A stretch of DNA of 64,000 bases from Perlucidibaca aquatica (GCF_001676655.1 NZ_LZDB01000001.1:1-64000), one strand, 5' to 3'; counted from the stretch's first letter, positions 38,916 through 54,451 are shown. The notes: generated by a model from the letters alone, not told the origin. Numbers and translations: made by a program.

Positions 38916-40250
38916 TTACAAGCAGTTGCGAACGACTTCTGCCAACTCTTCGGCTAATTCTTGCACCAAAGCCGCATCAGCACCTTCCACCATGACGCGA
39001 ATCAGTGGCTCCGTGCCAGACGCACGCAAGAGCACTCGTCCTTGATCTGCCAGTTTCTCTTCAGCCAAGGCCACGGCCTTTTGAATGGCTGGCACCGTTT
39101 TGATATCGATTTTCTCCGCCAAGCGCACATTAATCAGCACTTGCGGGTACTTGCTCATACCTGCCTTGAGCTCAGCGAGTGACTTACCGCTGCCGATCAT
39201 CGCGGCCAATACTTGCAAGGCAGCCACAATGGCATCGCCGGTGGTCGCTTTATCCAAACACACAATGTGACCCGATGCCTCGCCGCCCAGCGTCCAACCG
39301 CGACTCTCCAATGCCGCCATGACGTAGCGATCACCGACATTAGCGCGAACAAACTCTAAACCCAGGGCATGGATAGCCTTTTCCATGCCAAAGTTGCTCA
39401 TCAGGGTACCGACCACGCCGCCCACCACTTTGCCAGCGCGCAGTCGCTCCCTGGCAATCAAGTAAATCAGCTCATCGCCATCTACCAGGGCGCCCTGATG
39501 ATCCACCATAACAATGCGATCGCCGTCGCCATCAAAGGCAATGCCAAGATCGGCTTTTTCGGCCAGGACCCGCGCCTGCAACCCCTCAGGGTGCGTGGAG
39601 CCCACTTCATGGTTAATGTTCAAACCATCGGGCTCGCAAGCATGCTTAATGACCGTTGCGCCCAACTCTGCGAATACGGCCGGGCCAACCTGATACGTGG
39701 CGCCATGAGCACCATCAACGACGATCTTTAACCCTTGCAGCGACATACTGAATGGCAGGGCCGACTTACAAAACTCGATGTATCGACCTCGAGCATCCTC
39801 CTGACGAATCACCTTACCGAGCTGGTCGGGCTTATCGATGACCATCTCCCGATCCATCCACGCTTCGATTTCTAACTCGACGGCATCAGGCAGTTTTTTA
39901 CCATCCGCACCAAAAAATTTAATGCCATTGTCGTAATAAGGATTGTGCGAAGCCGAAATGACGATGCCCGCGCTCGCATGGAAGGCGCGCGTGAGATGCG
40001 CCACTGCTGGCGTTGGAATTGGCCCGAGCAAACGCACACTGACGCCCGCCGCAGACAAACCCGACTCCAGTGCCGACTCAAAAACATAGCCGGACAAGCG
40101 TGTATCTTTGCCTACCACAACCGATGCGTTGCCTTGCGACGCCATGGCACGACCTGCCGCCCAACCCAGCTTCAACGCAAAATCTGGGGTGATGGGGTAC
40201 TGCCCCACTAAGCCGCGAACACCATCCGTGCCAAAGTACTTTCTGCTCAT
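38916..40250 (-). CDS. glmM: phosphoglucosamine mutase
   Basis: Converts glucosamine-6-phosphate to glucosamine-1-phosphate for cell-wall UDP-GlcNAc. The 444-residue protein has the phosphoserine S101 in ISASHNP, the metal loop DGDGDR, and the GEASGH sugar-binding loop. The ATG overlaps the folP stop by 4 bp (ATGA). Confidence 0.97.
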   Translation of the reverse strand: MSRKYFGTDGVRGLVGQYPITPDFALKLGWAAGRAMASQGNASVVVGKDTRLSGYVFESALESGLSAAGVSVRLLGPIPTPAVAHLTRAFHASAGIVISASHNPYYDNGIKFFGADGKKLPDAVELEIEAWMDREMVIDKPDQLGKVIRQEDARGRYIEFCKSALPFSMSLQGLKIVVDGAHGATYQVGPAVFAELGATVIKHACEPDGLNINHEVGSTHPEGLQARVLAEKADLGIAFDGDGDRIVMVDHQGALVDGDELIYLIARERLRAGKVVGGVVGTLMSNFGMEKAIHALGLEFVRANVGDRYVMAALESRGWTLGGEASGHIVCLDKATTGDAIVAALQVLAAMIGSGKSLAELKAGMSKYPQVLINVRLAEKIDIKTVPAIQKAVALAEEKLADQGRVLLRASGTEPLIRVMVEGADAALVQELAEELAEVVRNCL

Positions 40251-41095
40251 ACATCATCCTTTTGATAATTTTTTTGTGCCTGCCAGAGCATCAATGCCTC
40301 AACGGTTGGCGCCACGTCATGGGTACGAACAATACGCGCGCCTCGATCAACCGCCAAGAGCATGGCGGACAATCCGGCCGCTTGTCGCGCCATCACGGGA
40401 GCTCCATTCAATACCTGACCCAGCATAGATTTGCGCGACACCCCAACCAATAGCGGCAAGGCCAGCGCTTGAAGCTCATCAAACTGCGCCAACAAACGTA
40501 AATTGTGCGCAAGACTCTTGCCGAAACCAAAACCCGGGTCGCAAATTAGCTGCTCTCGACGAATACCGGCGCGCAGGCAGGCCTCAATACGCTCCTGCAA
40601 AAACGCGCTCACTTCAGCCACTATGTGCTGATAGCTGGGCGCCACCTGCATCGCGTCTGGCTCACCCTGCATGTGCATTAAACAGACCGGCAAGCCCGTG
40701 CTCGCCGCCGCCGCCATTGCACCCTCGCGCCTGAGCGCGCGCACATCATTGATCAGTCCCGCACCTAAGCGCGCAGCCTCTGTCATGGCCTGCGGCGTTG
40801 AGGTATCCACCGAAATAATGACATCAACATTCGCGGCAATGGCCTCTACCACAGGCAATAAACGATCCAGTTCTTCGGCCACGGTCACCGGCTTGGCACC
40901 CGGCCGCGTGCTTTCCGCACCGACATCAATAATTTGTGCGCCTTCCGCCAACATGGCCTCCGCCTGACGCAAAGCGGCATCACGCTGCGTGTAACGCCCT
41001 CCATCCGAGAAGGAGTCTGGCGTGACATTGAGCACGCCCATAACGACAGGCATCTGCAGGGATATGGTGCGCGAACCACAGTGGAGTATCGTCAT
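40247..41095 (-). CDS. folP: dihydropteroate synthase
   Basis: Condenses the FolK product with p-aminobenzoate; target of sulfonamides. The 282-residue protein has [15 protein letters not shown], the [11 protein letters not shown] motif and the late SRKSML loop. Overlaps glmM by 4 bp. Folate synthesis thus has two genes in this window (with folK). Weak ribosome-binding site before the ATG at 41095. Confidence 0.97.
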   Translation of the reverse strand: MTILHCGSRTISLQMPVVMGVLNVTPDSFSDGGRYTQRDAALRQAEAMLAEGAQIIDVGAESTRPGAKPVTVAEELDRLLPVVEAIAANVDVIISVDTSTPQAMTEAARLGAGLINDVRALRREGAMAAAASTGLPVCLMHMQGEPDAMQVAPSYQHIVAEVSAFLQERIEACLRAGIRREQLICDPGFGFGKSLAHNLRLLAQFDELQALALPLLVGVSRKSMLGQVLNGAPVMARQAAGLSAMLLAVDRGARIVRTHDVAPTVEALMLWQAQKNYQKDDV

Positions 41096-41116
41096 GTTGT
41101 ACTTTCAGAAAAGACG

Positions 41117-41150
41117 ATGCCCCGCCTGCACAAAAGCGCAGACGGGGCAT
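41117..41150 (-). terminator. stem-loop between ftsH and folP
   Basis: ATGCCCCG-C-CTGC/GCAG-A-CGGGGCAT stem of 12 bp with a 9-nt loop; on the coding strand CGTCTTTTC follows. Likely a partial terminator after ftsH. Confidence 0.6.
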
Positions 41151-41161
41151 GACATTAACGT

Positions 41162-43087
41162 TTAAACCGCGTCTGCAGCAGGCTCGCCCACTACATCAGG
41201 CTCAGCTTTAGTGGCGCTTACTGTTGGGCTTCCACCCGACTTGTCGCTGTCGCTCCAACCGCGAGGGGTACGGACCGGTACGCGCGCCATCAAATCATCG
41301 ATCTGATCGGAATCAATGGTTTCATATTGCATGAGAGCCGCTGCCATGGAATCGAGGATGTCCCGATTGTCGACCAGCAATTGCTTCGAGCGCGTGTAGC
41401 AACGATCAATGATGGCGCGCATTTCCACGTCAATATCAATCGCAGTTTGCGTCGAGATATTGCCCCGAGCACCTGGGCGACCATACATTTCGGCTTCATT
41501 TTCTTCATACAGCAAGGGGCCGAGCTTTTCGGATAAGCCCCACTTGGTGACCATGTTGCGCGCCAACTCAGTGGCTCGCTGAATGTCGTTGCTCGCGCCC
41601 GTGGTAACACCATCCACACCCAGCGTCAGCTCTTCTGCAATACGGCCGCCGAACAATGAACAAATATTGCCTTCAATCCCGCGCTTGGAAATGGAGTAAC
41701 GATCTTCCTCGGGCAAGAACATGGTGACGCCCAAGGCGCGGCCACGCGGAATAATCGACACTTTGTAGACCGGATCATGCTCAGGCGTTAAGCGACCGAC
41801 AATGGCATGACCCGCTTCGTGGTAGGCCGTGTTGAGCTTTTCTTTATCCGACATCACCATGGACTTGCGCTCAGCGCCCATCATGATTTTGTCTTTGGCC
41901 TTCTCAAAGTCATTCATACAGACTTGCTTACTATCGCTGCGTGCAGCGAACAAGGCCGCTTCATTGACTAAGTTAGCCAAATCAGCGCCTGAGAAGCCCG
42001 GCGTTGAACGCGCAAGGGTTGATGCATCCACATCGCCTGCCATCGGGATTTTACGCATGTGCACTCGCAGAATCTGCTCACGGCCGCGGATATCCGGAAG
42101 ACCCACAACAACCTGGCGATCAAAGCGACCTGGACGCAAGAGCGCCGAGTCCAGCACATCGGGGCGGTTGGTAGCAGCAATGACGATGACGCCTTCGTTG
42201 CCCTCGAAGCCATCCATTTCTACCAGCAACTGGTTCAGGGTTTGTTCGCGCTCATCGTTGCCACCGCCCATGCCGGCGCCACGATGACGACCCACCGCAT
42301 CAATTTCATCGATGAAAATAATGCATGGGGATTGCTTCTTGGCCTCTTCGAACATGTCGCGCACACGGCTAGCGCCCACGCCAACAAACATTTCAACGAA
42401 GTCTGAGCCGGAGATGGAGAAGAACGGCACTTTCGCTTCGCCAGCAATCGCTTTAGCCAGCAGCGTTTTACCCGTGCCTGGCTGACCTGCCATGAGGATG
42501 CCACGCGGAATACGTCCGCCGAGTTGCTGGAATTTGCCCGGATCGCGCAGGAACTCTACGACCTCTTTGACTTCTTCCTTGGCCTCATCGCAACCCGCCA
42601 CATCAGCGAATGTGACCTTGATTTGATCTTCACTGAGCTGACGCGCGCGCGACTTGCCAAACGACATCGGGTTGCCACGACCGCCCGCACCACCGCCCAT
42701 GCCGCCACCCATTTTGCGGGACAGGAACATAAACAAACCCACCATCAAGAGGATGGGGAAAGCGGCTACCAAGAGCTGCGACACCAGGCCCTGCTGCTCA
42801 GCTGGCGCGCCCACGATGGCGACATTTTGCTTGAGCAATTGATTCATCAGGTCAGGATCTTGAATCGGCGGACGCACCACATCGAAACGCTGACCACTGG
42901 CGCGATCACCCGAGATCGTGTCTGGCGTAATGCGAACCTGCTTAATTTCACCCGCATCTACCGCGGCGAGGAATTCGCTATAGGACATAGCCTGAGCGGG
43001 CTTGGCCTTGTTGAAATTGCCGAAAGCGAACATCAGGCCGCCGGCAATCAACAACCAAACCACTAAGTTCTTGGCGATATCATTCAT
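41162..43087 (-). CDS. ftsH: ATP-dependent zinc metalloprotease FtsH
   Basis: Membrane-bound AAA+ protease that degrades sigma-32, LpxC and damaged membrane proteins. The 641-residue protein has two N-terminal membrane helices (about 5-25 and 95-120), Walker A GQPGTGKT near residue 200, Walker [11 protein letters not shown], and the zinc motif HEAGH near residue 422. Start at 43087 (MNDIAKN) follows GGGAGG; a longer reading adds an unlike 29 residues. Confidence 0.97.
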   Translation of the reverse strand: MNDIAKNLVVWLLIAGGLMFAFGNFNKAKPAQAMSYSEFLAAVDAGEIKQVRITPDTISGDRASGQRFDVVRPPIQDPDLMNQLLKQNVAIVGAPAEQQGLVSQLLVAAFPILLMVGLFMFLSRKMGGGMGGGAGGRGNPMSFGKSRARQLSEDQIKVTFADVAGCDEAKEEVKEVVEFLRDPGKFQQLGGRIPRGILMAGQPGTGKTLLAKAIAGEAKVPFFSISGSDFVEMFVGVGASRVRDMFEEAKKQSPCIIFIDEIDAVGRHRGAGMGGGNDEREQTLNQLLVEMDGFEGNEGVIVIAATNRPDVLDSALLRPGRFDRQVVVGLPDIRGREQILRVHMRKIPMAGDVDASTLARSTPGFSGADLANLVNEAALFAARSDSKQVCMNDFEKAKDKIMMGAERKSMVMSDKEKLNTAYHEAGHAIVGRLTPEHDPVYKVSIIPRGRALGVTMFLPEEDRYSISKRGIEGNICSLFGGRIAEELTLGVDGVTTGASNDIQRATELARNMVTKWGLSEKLGPLLYEENEAEMYGRPGARGNISTQTAIDIDVEMRAIIDRCYTRSKQLLVDNRDILDSMAAALMQYETIDSDQIDDLMARVPVRTPRGWSDSDKSGGSPTVSATKAEPDVVGEPAADAV

Positions 43088-43115
43088 TATCACGAACCTC
43101 CCAGGCTCAAAAAAA

Positions 43116-43757
43116 TTAGGGCTTAAAACCCGTAGCCACCAAATAGACTTCGCGTGAACGCGCTCTAGAGGCATCAGGCTTACGCGCCTTCAGCACCGGG
43201 AAGTGCTGACGAATCATGTGCCGGTACTCCTCATAGCCTTCTCCCTGAAAGACCTTAACGAGGAACGCACCATTTGGCTTAAGCACTCGCTCCGCCATAT
43301 CAAGTGCCAACTCACAGAGATACATTGCACGCGGCTGATCTACTGAGTTGTTACCAGACATATTGGGGGCCATGTCGCAAATTACAAGGTCAACTGGCTT
43401 ATCCCCTAACGCTGCCATAATTTCGTCGAGCACACTGTCTTCACGAAAATCGCCCTGAACAAAGGTTACATCAGGCAAAGCATCCATGGGCAGAATGTCT
43501 GTCGCAACCACACAACCCCGGTCACCGAGAATTTTTCCGGCTACCTGGCACCATCCGCCGGGCGCAGAGCCCAAGTCCAAAACCCGCATACCGGGTTTAA
43601 TCAGCTTATCTTTCTCTTGAATTTCCAGCAGCTTATAACTGGCTCGCGAGCGATATCCGTCTTTCCAGGCACGCTGAACGTAATGATCATCGAGGTGTTC
43701 ACGCATCCAAACTTTGCTGCTACCGCTCAGTTTGTGGTTGGTAATCTTTGTGGCCAT
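43116..43757 (-). CDS. rlmE: 23S rRNA (uridine(2552)-2'-O)-methyltransferase
   Basis: SAM-dependent methylase (FtsJ/RrmJ) acting on U2552 of 23S rRNA. The 213-residue protein shows the SAM motif [15 protein letters not shown] and the catalytic K-D-K-E set including [13 protein letters not shown] and [10 protein letters not shown]. Lies directly upstream of ftsH on the same strand and is divergent from yhbY. Confidence 0.96.
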   Translation of the reverse strand: MATKITNHKLSGSSKVWMREHLDDHYVQRAWKDGYRSRASYKLLEIQEKDKLIKPGMRVLDLGSAPGGWCQVAGKILGDRGCVVATDILPMDALPDVTFVQGDFREDSVLDEIMAALGDKPVDLVICDMAPNMSGNNSVDQPRAMYLCELALDMAERVLKPNGAFLVKVFQGEGYEEYRHMIRQHFPVLKARKPDASRARSREVYLVATGFKP

Positions 43758-43910
43758 ATCTCACCGCAGGCTAACCTGCAAAAAAAACGAACTCGTCCGC
43801 CTCAACAGGCTAAACTAGGCATCCTTTTTACCAGAAACCCGCCCGCATTTCCTGACAAACCGTGCTTACGGCTGGAATTGCGCTCGGACCAGCGTCATTT
43901 GAGGTTTATT

Positions 43911-44222
43911 GTGAGCTTGTCTACCGCTGAAAAAAAACGACTTCGCCAAATTGGTCACCACCTTAACCCGGTGGTCCTGCTCGGCGGCAATGGACTCACT
44001 GAAGCGGTCATCGCGGAAATTGATGCTCGCCTAGAAGATCACGAACTCATCAAAGTCCGTGTGGGCGGTGAAGACCGCGCCGCTCGCTTGGCTGCGATTG
44101 AAGAAATTGCTAACGCAACAAAATCCGAAGTGGCTCAAATTATTGGGAAGCTGGCGCTGCTTTACCGCGCGGCTCGCAAGCCCGACCCTAAGCTGTCTAA
44201 CCTGCTGCGCGTAACAAGCTAA
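43911..44222 (+). CDS. yhbY: ribosome assembly RNA-binding protein YhbY
   Basis: CRM-domain RNA-binding protein of 103 residues that associates with pre-50S particles. It has the LRQIGHHLNPVVLLGGNGLTE signature. The start is GTG at 43911, preceded by TTGAGG at 7 bp; the upstream reading frame overlaps rlmE and is not used. Divergent from rlmE as in other gammaproteobacteria. Confidence 0.92.
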   Translation: MSLSTAEKKRLRQIGHHLNPVVLLGGNGLTEAVIAEIDARLEDHELIKVRVGGEDRAARLAAIEEIANATKSEVAQIIGKLALLYRAARKPDPKLSNLLRVTS

Positions 44223-44235
44223 ATCGCTGCGCGGA

Positions 44236-44703
44236 TCACAGTCCGCGCTGTAGCTTTTGCTGCACAAACAGCGGGCCAATGAGTAGAAAAACCAAATCAT
44301 CAGCAAATGATGGTTTCGCACCCTCGACTTTATGCCCCCAGAACTGCACGGCCCAAGCTGCCACCCACGTTGCGACAAAAATCGCAAACATGGGCAGCTG
44401 TGCTTGCTCCATCCAAACGATGAGCGCAAAGCTAATAGCCAACCAAACCAGGCCTGTGGCGGCACTCCAGAGAGATAGACGCATATAAAACGCCATGACT
44501 GGCAATGCGCCCAATGTCGCGACATTGACCCAAGGCTGATACGCCTCTGGAATACCTGGAATTAAATGCCCGAGTGGAATGAGCCAGAAAAGCCCTAAGG
44601 TGGCCCAAAAAATGAGTGGCACACAAAAAATATGGACAATCTGATTGGTTCTGTTTCGGTGGCTTTTGGCGTACTCGGCCAAAAATTCTGATTCACTGCG
44701 CAT
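44236..44703 (-). CDS. DUF962 / Mpo1-like membrane protein
   Basis: 155-residue membrane protein with about four helices. The family marks are NQIVHIFCVPLIFWA near the N-terminus and QFWGHKVEGAKPSFADDL near residue 120, with conserved histidines that in yeast Mpo1 hold iron for 2-hydroxy fatty-acid oxidation. A role in lipid alpha-oxidation is inferred from the family. Convergent with yhbY (13 bp between stops). Confidence 0.85.
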   Translation of the reverse strand: MRSESEFLAEYAKSHRNRTNQIVHIFCVPLIFWATLGLFWLIPLGHLIPGIPEAYQPWVNVATLGALPVMAFYMRLSLWSAATGLVWLAISFALIVWMEQAQLPMFAIFVATWVAAWAVQFWGHKVEGAKPSFADDLVFLLIGPLFVQQKLQRGL

Positions 44704-44810
44704 CGGTTCATCCTCTTTTTTTTATTAGCCATGCTTTTAGGCAGTATCTAACCGACTGTCAACCAATGCCCTACACCTTCGTTAGTCAAATCACCTAACG
44801 GAGAAGCAAC

Positions 44811-45209
44811 ATGAAAAAACTATTCGCTGCTGTGATCTTACTCGCTTCAACGCCGCTCTTTGCGGCGGATGTAGGCGTATCTGTCAGCATTGGCCAACCT
44901 GGCTTTTATGGCCAAATCGACATTGGCAACCAGTACTCAAGGCCTGCCTTGATTTACAGCCAACCCGTGGTCATTCAGCCCGTTCAAGTGGTTCGTCAGC
45001 CGATGTATCTGCATGTCCCGCGTGGCCATGCAAAGAACTGGCGCAAACATTGCCGCCAATATGGTGCCTGCGGCACACCGGTCTACTTCGTACAGGACAA
45101 CTGGTATAACAACGTCTATGTACCTGAGTACCGCCAACATAAGCACAAGGATCGCGGCCATCCTAGCAAAGGCCACGGAAATGGTCATGGCAATGGCCAT
45201 AAAGACTAA
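44811..45209 (+). CDS. periplasmic protein with His-rich tail, function unknown
   Basis: 132 residues with a signal peptide (1-19, cleavage after PLFAA). The middle part has VPRGHAKNWRKHCRQYGACG, with two cysteines, and the last 25 residues are very rich in histidine, glycine and lysine (repeated GNGH). Similar small proteins occur in beta- and gammaproteobacteria without known function. The tail could bind Ni, Zn or Cu. Ends at a strong bidirectional terminator shared with greA. Confidence 0.75.
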   Translation: MKKLFAAVILLASTPLFAADVGVSVSIGQPGFYGQIDIGNQYSRPALIYSQPVVIQPVQVVRQPMYLHVPRGHAKNWRKHCRQYGACGTPVYFVQDNWYNNVYVPEYRQHKHKDRGHPSKGHGNGHGNGHKD

Positions 45210-45215
45210 AAAAAA

Positions 45216-45241
45216 CGCCCTCAGTTGAGGGCGATTTTTTT
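45216..45241. terminator. bidirectional terminator between the His-tail gene and greA
   Basis: CGCCCTCA-GT-TGAGGGCG stem with TTTTTTT on the plus side and AAAAAA before it (T-run on the minus strand), between two convergent stops. Confidence 0.9.
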
Positions 45242-45251
45242 GCGGCATCAG

Positions 45252-45727
45252 TTACACATATCGAACCGCAATAACTTCATACTCCACGCGACCACCCGGC
45301 GTTTCAATCATCACGGCGTCGCCTTCTACCTTGCCGATCAAACCGCGTGCAATCGGCGAGTTCACTGAGATTTTACCAATCTTATAGTCCGCCTCATCGT
45401 CACCAACGATTTGATACGTTTTGGCCTCGCCCGTTTCAACATTCTCAATATCCACAGTTGCACCGAAAATGACTTTGCCATTGTTGGTCATCTGCGTGAT
45501 GTCGATGATCTGGGCATTACTGAGCTTGCCTTCGATGTCTTGAATGCGCCCTTCAATAAAGCCCTGCTGTTCACGAGCTGCGTGATATTCGGCGTTTTCT
45601 TTCAAGTCGCCGTGAGCACGCGCTTCCGCAATAGCCGCCGTAACCGCGGGGCGATCCGTGCCCTTCAGCTTATTCAACTCCGCCTTCAAGGCTTCAGCGC
45701 CCTGCACAGTCATCGGATAGCGTTGCA

Positions 45728-45728
<1 letters not shown>
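45252..45728 (-). CDS. greA: transcription elongation factor GreA
   Basis: Binds the RNA polymerase secondary channel and stimulates transcript cleavage, a competitor of DksA. The 158-residue protein has the N-terminal coiled coil with the basic and acidic tip and the C-terminal FKBP-like domain ([16 protein letters not shown]). Start overlaps the carB stop by one base (TAATG). Confidence 0.97.
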
Positions 45729-48946
<3,218 letters not shown>

Positions 48947-48949
48947 GAC

Positions 48950-50092
48950 TTATTTCCGGGCCTGCATCAATTCAATGAAATGGTCGAACAGTGGTTGCGC
49001 ATCATTCGGGCCAGGGCTGGCTTCTGGGTGACCCTGGAAGCTGAACGCGGGCTTGTCGGTGCGGTGAATACCCTGCAGCGAGCCATCGAACAGCGACTTA
49101 TGCGTAACGCGTAAGTTCGTTGGCAGCGAAGCCTCATCAACAGCGAAGCCATGGTTCTGGCTGGTAATCATGACGCGACCGGAATCGATATCTTGAACCG
49201 GGTGGTTGGCACCGTGGTGGCCGAACTTCATCTTTAGTGTCTGGGCGCCGGAAGCCAGCGCCAACAGTTGATGGCCAAGGCAGATACCGAAAACCGGAAT
49301 ATCGGTCTTCAGGAACTCGGCAATGGCGGCAATGGCGTAATCACACGGTGCGGGGTCGCCAGGGCCGTTAGACAGGAAAATGCCGTCCGGGTTCATCGCC
49401 AGCACATCGGCCGCCGACGTTTGCGCAGGCACCACGGTCACTTCGCAGCCGCGATCCGCCAGCAAACGCAGGATGTTGTGCTTCACGCCGAAGTCGTAGG
49501 CGACAACCTTGAATTGCGGCGCAGCCGACGGCGTGACATAGCCTTTATCTAGCGTCCAGCTACCTTCAGTCCACTGATACGCGGCTTTGACCGAGACCAC
49601 TTTGGCGAGGTCGGCCCCCTTCAGGCCAGGGAAGGCACGGGCAGCCGCCAGCGCAGCCTCAACCGCGCCTTCTGCAGCGGCAGCAGGGCCAGCGATGATG
49701 GCGCCATTCTGGGCACCCTTTTCACGCAGAATTCGCGTCAGGCGACGCGTATCGATATCAGCAATGGCGGTCACGCCGTTGCGCACGAGGTAGTCCGACA
49801 AGGTCTCGGTCATGCGCCAGTTGCTGGCCAACAGCGGCAGATCACGGATGATCAAGCCAGCAGCCCAGACTTGGGACGACTCAACATCTTCTGGGTTAGT
49901 CCCGGTGTTGCCGATGTGCGGGTAGGTCAGCGTGACCATCTGTTGGCAATACGAAGGATCAGTAAGGATTTCTTGATAGCCGGTCATGGCCGTATTGAAA
50001 ACGACTTCACCGCTGGATTGCCCTGCGGCACCGATGGAACGACCCCGAAAAACGCTACCGTCTTCCAGAGCGAGAATGGCTGGCTGGCTCAA
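48950..50092 (-). CDS. carA: carbamoyl-phosphate synthase small subunit
   Basis: Glutamine amidotransferase subunit that feeds ammonia to CarB. The 380-residue protein has the N-terminal CPSase domain and the class I GATase triad with the nucleophile in FGICLGHQ and the [12 protein letters not shown] histidine/glutamate. The start is TTG at 50092, justified by GGAGGT 4-5 bp before it; no ATG precedes the conserved ILALEDGS. Upstream lies a strong terminator of the flavin cassette. Confidence 0.97.
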   Translation of the reverse strand: MSQPAILALEDGSVFRGRSIGAAGQSSGEVVFNTAMTGYQEILTDPSYCQQMVTLTYPHIGNTGTNPEDVESSQVWAAGLIIRDLPLLASNWRMTETLSDYLVRNGVTAIADIDTRRLTRILREKGAQNGAIIAGPAAAAEGAVEAALAAARAFPGLKGADLAKVVSVKAAYQWTEGSWTLDKGYVTPSAAPQFKVVAYDFGVKHNILRLLADRGCEVTVVPAQTSAADVLAMNPDGIFLSNGPGDPAPCDYAIAAIAEFLKTDIPVFGICLGHQLLALASGAQTLKMKFGHHGANHPVQDIDSGRVMITSQNHGFAVDEASLPTNLRVTHKSLFDGSLQGIHRTDKPAFSFQGHPEASPGPNDAQPLFDHFIELMQARK

Positions 50093-50131
50093 ACCGACCT
50101 CCGAGCAGAGTAATGGGCTGGGCGTGCGCGC

Positions 50132-50167
50132 AAAAAAAGCGAGGAAGAGGAACTCCTTCTCGCTTTA
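50132..50167 (-). terminator. intrinsic terminator of the flavin/haem cassette
   Basis: AAGCGAG-...-CTCGCTT stem with an inner helix, followed on the minus strand by TTTTTTT. It separates the cassette from carA. Confidence 0.85.
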
Positions 50168-50284
50168 GGCTGCCTATTTCAGCAGTGTTGCGCACAGGCA
50201 CGATTTGAGCGGCGATTTTACGCGGATGAACGGCTGCTGTCCATCAGAAGCTGACACCTAGCCACAGCTTCAGTAACACCAACC

Positions 50285-50740
50285 TCAACTATGTCGTCGG
50301 CGTTGGCGGCGGCCCAACACGATGTGAATAGCCAGCAAGGCCGGCAAAAGCAGGCCTATGAGCCAATGTAGCAGTGACACCCACTCACGCGTATCTTCAT
50401 TAACAAAGTAGTAGAGAGCTAGCCCTGACATTGTCAGGCAGAGCATCAGACAGGCAAAGACAAGGCCGCTGGCGCGATTACGACGTAAGCGCCATGCACG
50501 ACTCATATGGCTCTGCAGTAGCGATCCGACAAAAAAAACAACGGCATATGCTAGGACCCCATGCGCCTGCAAACTAACGTACTCAAAAGGGCTAGATACA
50601 GGCCCTAACGGACCCTGCTGAATACCGAAATAATGAAGCAACACCCAAGCCAAGCCGCTACCAAAAAGCAGAATCAGCGTGCTGTAGACCGCGACTCGAT
50701 GCCAGCCATGCAGAATGATGGAGCCGGTAGAGGTCGCCAT
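50285..50740 (-). CDS. four-helix b-type cytochrome-like membrane protein (DUF4405-like)
   Basis: 151-residue protein with four membrane helices (about 17-37, 55-75, 92-112, 122-142). Histidines H11, H14, H60, H125 and H139 lie at helix ends where b-type haem ligands stand in DUF4405/cytochrome b561-like proteins; H78 lies in the loop. Begins 4 bp after the FMN-binding gene, so the two are surely co-transcribed. I infer electron transfer from the membrane to the periplasmic flavin protein. Haem binding is inferred, not shown. Confidence 0.7.
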   Translation of the reverse strand: MATSTGSIILHGWHRVAVYSTLILLFGSGLAWVLLHYFGIQQGPLGPVSSPFEYVSLQAHGVLAYAVVFFVGSLLQSHMSRAWRLRRNRASGLVFACLMLCLTMSGLALYYFVNEDTREWVSLLHWLIGLLLPALLAIHIVLGRRQRRRHS

Positions 50741-50744
50741 GCCG

Positions 50745-51290
50745 CTACTTAAGCACTACTTGATGGAATGCCAACAGCCGTCGCATACCTTTGGCCAAAT
50801 GTGCCGAGGAAAGCGTGGCACCGGAAATATTCTGGATGTCACGATTCAATTGCAAGGGTGCGCCAAACTGCTTGTTAAGAAATTGCTGCCGCCAAGCCGG
50901 ATTGCGTACTTGGCCGCCGTATGTCTCACGGTAGTCCATGATTTCAAAACCGGTCACCGCGCCCTGCGGACCAATGCCTGCTGCAAAATAAATGAACTCA
51001 TGTTTGCCAATCACATGATCAATAACGAAGTAACCCAGCAAGTGGCCATGATTCAGTGCTTTCCAAGTCGTTTTGACAGGTAAGTCTGTATCGGTGTCGG
51101 CAATTTTGTCGATTGCCTTGACCTGATCGGGCGTGAGCTGCAGAGGCAGCAGCTGGAACTCTGTTGCCTCTGGAAAGATGGCTTTCTGTGCCTCAGCTAA
51201 GGTCAAATATTGCGTGGCACTCGCCGGCAAGGCCACTATCCATAGCAGCGCGCCAGCCCAGCATGCGAGAAATGTACGCAGAGACTTCAT
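50745..51290 (-). CDS. periplasmic FMN-binding domain protein
   Basis: 181 residues with a signal peptide (1-25, cleavage after PASA). The C-terminal part has SGATLSS at 156-162, the attachment signature by which ApbE joins FMN to a threonine (T159); the usual aspartate six residues before is Q153 here. The rest (about 75-150) fits the FMN_bind fold. Lies between an outer-membrane-barrel gene and a haem-type membrane gene in one operon. Likely a flavinylated extracytosolic electron carrier. No apbE is in the window. Confidence 0.8.
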   Translation of the reverse strand: MKSLRTFLACWAGALLWIVALPASATQYLTLAEAQKAIFPEATEFQLLPLQLTPDQVKAIDKIADTDTDLPVKTTWKALNHGHLLGYFVIDHVIGKHEFIYFAAGIGPQGAVTGFEIMDYRETYGGQVRNPAWRQQFLNKQFGAPLQLNRDIQNISGATLSSAHLAKGMRRLLAFHQVVLK

Positions 51291-51307
51291 ATCAACAATT
51301 GCTCGAC

Positions 51308-52234
51308 TCAGAAATCCATGCCAAAACGAAGGCGTACTTCGTTCTTTTCGTTCTCATCTAGGTGCAAGTCAGAGTCGACGGGATCAACAATAGGGCCGAC
51401 ACTTTTGGCGTAAGTTGGGCCGCCCTGAATTTGACGGAAGTATGTCATCGTCATCCACCACGCTTTGGTGGCGTAATGCAGGGTTGGGCCAATAAAGAAG
51501 CTGTACTGGTTCTTCTTGTAGTCACCCTCTTCATTTTTCAGCACATCCATGTGATGGCGAGCCTCAAGGCCTGCGTAGAAGTTATTGGCAATGCGGTAAG
51601 TAGCACCGAGCAGCTGATAAAACTCTATCTCATGCTCAACAAAATCGTCATCTTCGACCAATGTACGGCGCTCACGAGCCACGATGGTGTTGGCAGCAAT
51701 AACCAGCTTGTCATTGAAGAAGTTCTTTTGCGCCAAGGCACCGACTTCAATTTCAATCTGTTTTGTTTTTGAGCCATCCACACGAAAGCGTGTGATGTAG
51801 CTCGGCTCAACGAAAAAGGAAAGGCCAAAGCCGCCTTCAGCATAGGGTGACATCACATTGTATTTCAGCTGTGTTTTGATGCCGCGAAAGAAGGCGCCCT
51901 TGCGGTCAGGATAAAGAACATCGTCATCCAATGGATCAAGTGGGTCATTTACAGCGGTCGGAAACGCACCTTTGTGGTCAATTTTCAGACCCAGCAAATA
52001 GCCTGCCACCGCTAGTTTATCAGTAATGCCATGCTCGACTTCCAGCTGGAAATCATCAGCCGCATAGTGACCACGAGCCTTGCCCCAGCGATGCGTGATG
52101 GATGCCTGTACTTCGGTCTCCCCTTTAGGCAGGGTATCTGTGCCATAGACATAACCAAACAGCTGTTCGTCAGCCTGAGCTGAGAACGAAGACAACAAAG
52201 CAGCTGCCAGAAGCGCAGCACAACCATGACGCAT
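51308..52234 (-). CDS. outer-membrane beta-barrel protein, DUF6662-like
   Basis: 308 residues with a signal peptide (1-21, cleavage after FSAQA). The remainder alternates hydrophobic and polar residues in a manner of a transmembrane barrel and ends with an aromatic residue (RLRFGMDF), a typical outer-membrane insertion signal. I chose the ATG at 52234, which has AGGAAGGA before it. First gene of the cassette, directly behind a Fur-box-like promoter. The family name is from memory; the function is unknown. Confidence 0.72.
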   Translation of the reverse strand: MRHGCAALLAAALLSSFSAQADEQLFGYVYGTDTLPKGETEVQASITHRWGKARGHYAADDFQLEVEHGITDKLAVAGYLLGLKIDHKGAFPTAVNDPLDPLDDDVLYPDRKGAFFRGIKTQLKYNVMSPYAEGGFGLSFFVEPSYITRFRVDGSKTKQIEIEVGALAQKNFFNDKLVIAANTIVARERRTLVEDDDFVEHEIEFYQLLGATYRIANNFYAGLEARHHMDVLKNEEGDYKKNQYSFFIGPTLHYATKAWWMTMTYFRQIQGGPTYAKSVGPIVDPVDSDLHLDENEKNEVRLRFGMDF

Positions 52235-52262
52235 AAGAAAATTCCTTCCTATTAAGGCCATT

Positions 52263-52309
52263 ATCATAGCTGCATGTGCAGAGAATCAACAATAGGAATA
52301 ATTCTCATT
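52263..52309 (-). promoter_or_regulatory. promoter with Fur-box-like sequence before the barrel gene
   Basis: On the minus strand AATGAGAATTATT (52297-52309) matches 11 of 13 core positions of the Pseudomonas-type Fur box AATGATAATCATT. Four bp downstream is TTGTTG (52287-52292), an 18-bp spacer and TATGAT (52263-52268). The box would let Fur block the -35. The fur gene is in this window. Confidence 0.6.
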
Positions 52310-52451
52310 CGCCCTATGCACTTAATGCAAGAGCTGCCCATGGCAGGCTAGGGCTTCAGAGAAGTCCGGAATGCCGAGGAATAACGAGCACTGAAGCCTG
52401 TCGCAGGATTCCATTTTACTTCTGCGCTCAAGGTCCAAGAGCAACTCAAGG

Positions 52452-54382
<1,931 letters not shown>

Positions 54383-54451
54383 GTTGACCCCTGGGGCAGC
54401 GCGCCCGTTTCAGCTGGTTTGCAATCGTTGCTATTTACAAAGATTGGATGC

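Noticed and set aside
44811-45209. Tandem GGNGHGNGH-like repeat as a CRISPR or satellite repeat
   Set aside because: The repeat is only a few codons long, stays in frame and encodes the His/Gly tail of a secreted protein.
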